Positions 5,549 through 10,111 of a stretch of DNA of 10,111 bases are shown piece by piece. The translations under genes were made by a program, and so were the position numbers. This DNA comes from an uncultured Fretibacterium sp. (lineage in GTDB: Bacteria; Synergistota; Synergistia; Synergistales; Aminobacteriaceae). Below the pieces are notes generated by a model that did not search any database, had not been told where the DNA came from, and worked only from the letters and a program-made list of their open reading frames with translations. The stretch is from assembly GCF_938030725.1 (NCBI RefSeq), contig NZ_CALHIQ010000008.1:1-10111 (forward strand). The letters are read 5' to 3'. Positions within the stretch are counted from its first letter, which is position 1. Each line of letters opens with the position of its first letter.

Positions 5549-7006
5549 ATGAACACAGGAGTGTTGAGCCTCGGAGTGATCGTCCTCTACCTGGTGGCGA
5601 TGCTGGTCATCACCGTCATCCATGGGCGCCGCAAGAAGAAAGCCTCCGCGCTGGACTTCTTTCTTGCGAACCGTGGGGTGAACTCCATCCTGCTGCCGCT
5701 CACTATGATCGCGGCCATGCAGAGCACCTTTGCCTTTCTGGGGTCGCCCGGAATGTACTACACCCACGGCATATCCTTCATCGTCCTCGTCCTGAGCCAG
5801 GTCTGGGTGGCGCTGATGGTGGTGTACTTCGGGAACAAGATTCGACTGCTGGCCAACGAGCGCGGCTACATGTCCCTTGGGGACTACCTGGAGGACCGCT
5901 TTCAGAGCAGGTATCTGAAGGTTATGGCGGCCTGCGTTTCCGTGCTGATGACCATGATCTTCCTTGCGATGCAGTACGTGGGCAACGCGCGCGCCATGAG
6001 CGTGGTGAGCAGCGGGGCCATCAGCTACAACGCGGCGATCCTGGTCAGCGTGATTTTCTCCCTGCTCTACGTCCTGATCGGAGGGGCGGGCGGCGTCGTG
6101 CTGCTGGACGCCGTACAGGCCGTCATCCTGCTGACCGGCATCGTCCTCGCGGCGTGGGTCGCCCTGGTCCCATCGGGAGGCATCGTCAACCTGTTCACCC
6201 AGGTTCGCCAGACGGCCCCGGAGCTCCTGTCGCGGCCCGGCCTGAAGGGGCTGTACACGGACAAGTACTGGGTGATGCAGTTCATCGTCCTGCCGTTCGG
6301 GATATGGCTCTGCCCTCACGTCTGGAACAAGTCCCTGATGGCGCGGGACGAGGAGGCGCTGGCACGGTCCGCCATCAGCATTCCCATCTCGCAGCTCCTG
6401 ATCTACGGCTTTTCGACGCTGTTCATCGGACTTGCAGGGCACATCCTGGTGAGCGCCTCCGAGGTCCACGCTGCGGACAACATCTTGCCGATCCTGATGC
6501 TGAAGTACTCCAACTGGTTTATTGCGGCGCTGATCATGGCGGCGGCCATCGCGGCCGGCATCTCCACCATCAACGCCATGCTCCTCGTGAGCTCGCAGCT
6601 CGTCTCTCAAGACCTCATCCTGCTGACCCGAAGGGGCCAGATCTCCAATGAGCAGAACATGCGGATATCGCGGATCATCGTGTTCGTGGTCGCCGCGATC
6701 TGCGGCCTGATCGCGCTGAAGCCGCCCGCAACCTTCGTGCAGGTCATCCAGGACGTGGCCTATACGGGCCTTGCGCAGCTCGCGCCCCCCTTCCTGCTGG
6801 GGATGTACTGGAAGAGGTGCTCTCGGCTGGGGGCCTCCGTGGGGCTGACGGCAGGGATCGCCATCCTGTTCGGCACGCGCATCCTGGGCGTTTCCCCGCT
6901 GGGGTGGCCGGGGTTCATGTGGGGTTTCTTCATCAACATCATCCTGACGGTCGTGATCTCCCTTCTGGGGAAAGAAGGGGAGGCGCCGACCGCCGAAGTG
7001 CGCTGA
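5549..7006 (+). CDS. Sodium:solute symporter family (SSS) permease, substrate possibly orotate or a pyrimidine
   Basis: This 485-residue membrane protein has about 13 hydrophobic segments, matching the SSS (TC 2.A.21) fold. Family marks include DFFLANRGV (36-44) after the first helix, IGGAGGVVLLDAVQAVIL (177-194, equivalent to the family's GG...DxxQ segment) and AAAIAAGISTINAMLL (331-346). Ser339-Thr340 in the last occupy the position of the sodium-coordinating Ser/Thr pair, although the usual STADS is STINA. QLAPPFLLGMYWKR (410-423) is also typical. It is the last gene of the operon, three bases after its small partner. Substrate cannot be read from sequence; SSS members carry sugars, amino acids, pantothenate, nucleobases and ureides. 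The upstream enzymes make orotate, another pyrimidine or a ureido acid the best guess. Confidence 0.88.
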   Translation: MNTGVLSLGVIVLYLVAMLVITVIHGRRKKKASALDFFLANRGVNSILLPLTMIAAMQSTFAFLGSPGMYYTHGISFIVLVLSQVWVALMVVYFGNKIRLLANERGYMSLGDYLEDRFQSRYLKVMAACVSVLMTMIFLAMQYVGNARAMSVVSSGAISYNAAILVSVIFSLLYVLIGGAGGVVLLDAVQAVILLTGIVLAAWVALVPSGGIVNLFTQVRQTAPELLSRPGLKGLYTDKYWVMQFIVLPFGIWLCPHVWNKSLMARDEEALARSAISIPISQLLIYGFSTLFIGLAGHILVSASEVHAADNILPILMLKYSNWFIAALIMAAAIAAGISTINAMLLVSSQLVSQDLILLTRRGQISNEQNMRISRIIVFVVAAICGLIALKPPATFVQVIQDVAYTGLAQLAPPFLLGMYWKRCSRLGASVGLTAGIAILFGTRILGVSPLGWPGFMWGFFINIILTVVISLLGKEGEAPTAEVR

Positions 7007-7199
7007 CGGGAGCTGTGGGCTTGATTCAAACCGGGGCCGTCGAAATCCATCGACGGCCCCGGCTCGTACCTTGCTCCCGAGTGAGGGAGGCGGCGGACCT
7101 GCCGCGGCAGATCATTCCAACTCCCCCCTCATCGTGATGCTTCGTTGTTTTTTGCTCTCTGTGCTGGGCGGTTTCGTCGCTCAGCCGGCCCGGCGCCCT
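7007..7199. other. Convergent intergenic region
   Basis: These 193 bases separate the end of the rightward operon from the end of the leftward enolase gene. They hold the strong hairpin at 7031-7062, a weaker CTCCC/GGGAG hairpin (7074-7089), the perfect palindrome CTGCCGCGGCAG (7099-7110) and a T6 run (7148-7153) with no good stem directly before it. No coding potential is evident. Confidence 0.6.
7031..7062. terminator. Probable transcription terminator between operon and enolase
   Basis: A perfect 13-bp stem, CCGGGGCCGTCGA (7031-7043) with TCGACGGCCCCGG (7050-7062), closes a six-base loop 24 bases after the symporter stop. No T-tract follows on the plus strand; on the minus strand the stem is followed by TTTGAATC, which is only mildly T-rich. 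Its place between convergent genes suggests it may serve both directions. Termination efficiency without a real U-tract is uncertain. Confidence 0.65.
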
Positions 7200-8495
7200 T
7201 CAGCGATTGAACGCGTGGACGCCTGGATAGACGGCCGCGTTCCCCAGCGCCTCCTCGATGCGCAGGAGCTGGTTGTACTTGGCGGTGCGCTCTCCCCTTG
7301 ATGGGGCCCCCGATTTGATCTGGCCCGTGTTCAGGGCGACGGCGAGGTCCGCGATCGTCGTGTCCGCCGTCTCGCCCGATCGGTGGGAGACGACGGCGGT
7401 GTACCCCGCCCTGTGGGCCATGCGGACGGCATCCAGCGTTTCGGACACGGACCCGATCTGGTTCAGCTTGATCAGGATGGAGTTTCCGCAGCCCATCTCG
7501 ATCCCCCTGGACAGGCGTTCCGTGTTCGTGACGAAGAGGTCGTCACCGACGAGCTGCACCTTCCCGCCGAGCTGTCGGGTCATCTTTTTCCAGCCGTCCC
7601 AGTCCTCCTCGTCCAGCCCATCCTCGATGGACCAGATCGGATACCGATCGACCAGAGCCTCCCAGTGGGCGATCAGCTCATCGGAGGTGAGGTCCAGGCC
7701 GGACTTCGGCTGATGGTAGAAGCCGACGCCCTTCTCGCTCTTCCACTCGCTGGACGCGGCGTCCATGGCCAGGACGAAATCGCGCCCCGGCTCATAGCCC
7801 GCCTTCCGGATGGCCTCAAGGATGGACTGAATCGCATCCTCGTCGTCCTTCAGGTCGGGCGCAAAACCACCCTCGTCCCCTACGCCCGTCGCACGGCCCC
7901 GCCCCTTCAGGATGCCTCGAAGGGAGTGAAACACCTCGGAGCACCAGCGGTACGCCTCGCGGAAGGATGGTGCTCCGACGGGCATGACCATGAACTCCTG
8001 GATGTCGAGGGAGTTGGCGGCATGGGCGCCCCCGTTCAGGATGTTCATCATCGGCACGGGGAGGAGGCTCGCGTTCACGCCCCCCAGAAAGCGGAACAGC
8101 GGCACCCCCATGGACTCCGCCGCGGCCCTGGCGCTGGCGATGGACGCGGCGAGGATCGCGTTGGCGCCCAGCCTGGATTTGTTGGATGTCCCATCCGCCT
8201 TCAGCATGGCGAAATCTACGGTGTGGATGTTCTGAGGGTTCAGGCCCCTCAGGACGTCGTTGATGACCGTGTTGACGTTCGCCACCGCCCTGGCCACACC
8301 CTTGCCGCCGAAGCGCTTTTCGTCGCCGTCCCGAAGCTCGACCGCCTCGAACTCTCCCGTCGAGGCTCCGCTGGGGGCGATTCCCCTCCCGACGGTCCCG
8401 TCCGACAGCACGACCTCCGCCTCCACGGTGGGGTTGCCGCGGGAATCCAGGATCTCCCTGCCCGTTACCTGCTCAATGGATGCATGTTTCAACAT
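7200..8495 (-). CDS. eno: Enolase (phosphopyruvate hydratase)
   Basis: This 431-residue protein has the full length of bacterial enolase, which converts 2-phosphoglycerate to phosphoenolpyruvate in cytoplasmic glycolysis/gluconeogenesis. Diagnostic segments are ILDSRGNPTVE (15-25), the catalytic loop SGASTGE (42-48), MMNILNGGAHAANSLDIQEFM (149-169), VGDEGGFAP with Glu208, and metal ligands Asp245 (AMDAASSE), Glu291 (SIEDGLDEEDW) and Asp318 (VGDDLFVTN). The catalytic base Lys343 (ILIKLNQIG) and SHRSGETADTTIADLAV (370-386) are present too. A perfect AAGGAGG (8507-8513) lies 11 bases before the ATG, slightly far. It lies downstream of the hybrid cluster protein on the same strand but is separated by a strong inverted repeat, so it probably has its own transcription or depends on read-through. 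No missing residues or anomalies are seen. Confidence 0.98.
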   Translation of the reverse strand: MLKHASIEQVTGREILDSRGNPTVEAEVVLSDGTVGRGIAPSGASTGEFEAVELRDGDEKRFGGKGVARAVANVNTVINDVLRGLNPQNIHTVDFAMLKADGTSNKSRLGANAILAASIASARAAAESMGVPLFRFLGGVNASLLPVPMMNILNGGAHAANSLDIQEFMVMPVGAPSFREAYRWCSEVFHSLRGILKGRGRATGVGDEGGFAPDLKDDEDAIQSILEAIRKAGYEPGRDFVLAMDAASSEWKSEKGVGFYHQPKSGLDLTSDELIAHWEALVDRYPIWSIEDGLDEEDWDGWKKMTRQLGGKVQLVGDDLFVTNTERLSRGIEMGCGNSILIKLNQIGSVSETLDAVRMAHRAGYTAVVSHRSGETADTTIADLAVALNTGQIKSGAPSRGERTAKYNQLLRIEEALGNAAVYPGVHAFNR

Positions 8496-8540
8496 CGTTC
8501 TACGCGCCTCCTTAAACTGTTGTCCCCGTACCGCAATCCG

Positions 8541-8591
8541 GAAGGCCGCAGGGCAGTGGGCAGCAGTCTGCCCCGTGCCCCTGCGGCCTTC
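8541..8591 (-). terminator. Nested perfect inverted repeat downstream of hcp, probable terminator
   Basis: Outer arms GAAGGCCGCAGGG (8541-8553) and CCCTGCGGCCTTC (8579-8591) are perfect 13-bp complements. Between them lies a second perfect hairpin, GGGCAG (8558-8563) with CTGCCC (8568-8573) and a four-base loop. The structure begins ten bases after the hcp stop and ends 45 bases before the enolase start. On the minus strand no T-tract follows; on the plus strand TTCTTT follows. It could terminate hcp transcription, stabilise mRNA ends, or be a dispersed palindromic element. Confidence 0.6.
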
Positions 8592-8600
8592 TTTCGGTCG

Positions 8601-10111
8601 TCAGGCGATCAGCAGTTTCAGGTCCTCGTCCACGGTGCCGATCCCTGCGATGCCGAAGTTCTTCACCAGCACGCCCGCCACGTTGGGGGACAGGAAGGCG
8701 GGGAGCGTCGGCCCAAGGTGAATGTTCTTGACCCCCAAGTAGAGGAGCGCCAGCAGGACGATAACGGCTTTCTGCTCGTACCAGGCGATGTTGAAGGCCA
8801 GCGGCAGCTCGTTGACGTCCTTCAGGCCGAAGACCTCCTTCAGCTTCAGGGCGATGAGGGCCAAGGAGTAGGAGTCGTTGCACTGCCCGGCGTCCAGCAC
8901 GCGCGGTATGCCTCCGATGTCCCCCAGGTCCAGTTTATTATACCTGTATTTCGCGCAGCCCGCCGTCAAAATCACCACGTCCTTCGGCAGCTTGTCGGCG
9001 AACTCCGTGTAGTACTCCCGCGACTTCATCCGCCCGTCGCAGCCGGCCATGACCACGAACTTCCTGATGGCGCCGGACTTCACCGCGTCCACCACCTTAT
9101 CGGCCAGCGCGAACACCTGCTCGTGTGCGAAGCCGCCCACGATGCTGCCCCGCTCGATCTCCTCCGGCGCAGGGCACGTTTTGGCCTGCGCGATGATCGC
9201 GGAGAAGTCCTTCACCTCGCCGTAGGCGCCGTCGATGTGCCTGCATCCGGGGAAGCCCGCCGCCCCCGTCGTCCACAGTCGGTCCTTGTAGCTCTCCGCC
9301 GGAGGGACGACGCAGTTCGTCGTCATCAGGATGGGGCCGTGGAAGCTCGCAAATTCCTCTTTCTGTTTCCACCATGCGTTTCCGTAGTTGCCGGCGAAGT
9401 GAGGGTACTTCTTGAAGGCCGGGTAGTAGTGCGCAGGCAGCATCTCGCTGTGCGTGTAGACGTCCACGCCCGTCCCCGCCGTCTGCTCCAGGAGCATCTC
9501 AAGGTCCCTCAGGTCGTGTCCGGAGATCAGGATGCCCGGGTTCTTCCTGACGCCGATCTCGACCTTCGTGATCTCCGGATTTCCGTAGGCTCCCGTGTTC
9601 GCCCGGTCCAGGAGCGCCATGCCCTCCACGCCGTGCTTGCCCGTCTCCAGCGTCAGGGCGACCAGGTCGTCCACCGTCAGGGCGTCGTTCAGCGTGCTCG
9701 CCAGCGCGTGCTGGATGAAGGCGTCCACGGCCTCGTCGTCCTGCAGCAGGGCGTTCGCGTGCTTGGAATAGGCCGCAAGGCCCTTCAGCCCATAGACGAT
9801 CAGCTCGCGAAGGCTGCGAACGTCCTCGTCCGATGTTGCCAGGACGCCCACCTTCGCCGCCTTCGCCTCGAATTCATCCTTCTCCCCCTTCCAGGAGGCC
9901 GCTTCAGGCAGCCCCGACGCATCCTTGACGCGCGCCAAAAGCTCCTCCTTCAACCTCAGCGTCTCCTCGATTCGGGAGACGATCGCGTCCCGGTCGAAGT
10001 TCGCGTTTGTGATCGTGATGAAGAGGTTGAGCGTGATGCGGTGCGCGACGCTCGCGTCAACCGCCTGCCCCTCGCCGCGCAGGCGATGCGCGACCGCCGC
10101 GAGTCCCTTCG
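8601..10111 (-). CDS. hcp: Hybrid cluster protein / hydroxylamine reductase, N-terminus outside window
   Basis: This frame stays open from the stop at 8601 to the right edge, giving 502 residues; full-length class proteins have about 550, so about 45 N-terminal residues, including the Cys motif of the first iron-sulfur cluster, lie outside. A methionine-coded start inside the visible part is not needed. All eight hybrid-cluster ligands known from Desulfovibrio Hcp are found with nearly identical spacing. Numbered from the first visible full codon they are His198 (SGHDL), Glu222 (THSEM), Cys266 (TTNC), Cys357 (AGCDG), Cys385 (TAGCAKYR), Cys410 (GQCND), Glu445 and Lys447 (WYEQK). The protein reduces hydroxylamine in vitro and acts in nitric oxide/nitrosative stress defence in anaerobes, including as an NO reductase or S-nitrosylase in enteric bacteria. 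No reductase partner (Hcr) is visible downstream. No NO-responsive regulator site can be judged because the promoter lies outside. Confidence 0.97.
   Translation of the reverse strand, partial: KGLAAVAHRLRGEGQAVDASVAHRITLNLFITITNANFDRDAIVSRIEETLRLKEELLARVKDASGLPEAASWKGEKDEFEAKAAKVGVLATSDEDVRSLRELIVYGLKGLAAYSKHANALLQDDEAVDAFIQHALASTLNDALTVDDLVALTLETGKHGVEGMALLDRANTGAYGNPEITKVEIGVRKNPGILISGHDLRDLEMLLEQTAGTGVDVYTHSEMLPAHYYPAFKKYPHFAGNYGNAWWKQKEEFASFHGPILMTTNCVVPPAESYKDRLWTTGAAGFPGCRHIDGAYGEVKDFSAIIAQAKTCPAPEEIERGSIVGGFAHEQVFALADKVVDAVKSGAIRKFVVMAGCDGRMKSREYYTEFADKLPKDVVILTAGCAKYRYNKLDLGDIGGIPRVLDAGQCNDSYSLALIALKLKEVFGLKDVNELPLAFNIAWYEQKAVIVLLALLYLGVKNIHLGPTLPAFLSPNVAGVLVKNFGIAGIGTVDEDLKLLIA

Noticed and set aside
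5306..6651. Long open frames on both strands (minus 5306-6610, plus 5356-6651) over the symporter gene
   Set aside because: Both overlap the clearly hydrophobic SSS permease in other frames and encode Arg/Gly/His-rich, motif-free products.
1..10111. CRISPR arrays, tRNA or rRNA genes, insertion sequences, phage or defence genes
   Set aside because: No regularly spaced repeats, cloverleaf sequences, transposase motifs or defence-type domains were seen on either strand.

Overview
The window is GC-rich and looks like a bacterial chromosome. Its gene content points to an anaerobe: a hybrid cluster protein, a flavin/iron-sulfur (class 1B) dihydroorotate dehydrogenase pair and a sodium-symporter-type permease. 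A member of Synergistota or a GC-rich clostridial lineage is my best guess. This rests on protein style only; no rRNA or other marker is present.

Layout. (1) Positions 1-709, minus strand: the N-terminal 236 residues of an ABC-2 type permease, cut by the window edge. (2) Positions 710-1095: a 386-base divergent intergenic region with hairpins and AT-rich patches but no convincing gene. (3) Positions 1096-7006, plus strand: a tight six-gene operon with junctions of +14, +19, -4, +2 and +3 bases. It encodes a PyrK-like electron-transfer subunit, a PyrD class 1B-like flavoprotein, an M20-family N-carbamoyl amidohydrolase, a type I dihydroorotase (PyrC), a 69-residue two-helix membrane protein of DUF3311 type and a sodium:solute symporter. 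(4) Positions 7007-7199: a convergent intergenic region with a 13-bp perfect hairpin. (5) Positions 7200-8495, minus strand: enolase. (6) Positions 8541-8591: a nested, perfectly paired inverted repeat. (7) Positions 8601-10111, minus strand: hydroxylamine reductase/hybrid cluster protein, missing about its first 45 residues.

The main interest is the six-gene operon. It combines a reversible dihydroorotate/dihydropyrimidine dehydrogenase, a cyclic-ureide hydrolase, a carbamoyl amidohydrolase and a transporter. It lacks the other de novo pyrimidine genes (carAB, pyrB, pyrE, pyrF). The simplest reading is uptake and reductive breakdown of orotate or a related pyrimidine: orotate to dihydroorotate, then to N-carbamoyl-L-aspartate, then to aspartate plus CO2 and NH3. 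This is the fermentation classically described biochemically in Clostridium oroticum. One orotate-contact residue of the PyrD-like protein appears to be replaced (Ser81 where Asn is usual), so the true substrate may be a different pyrimidine.
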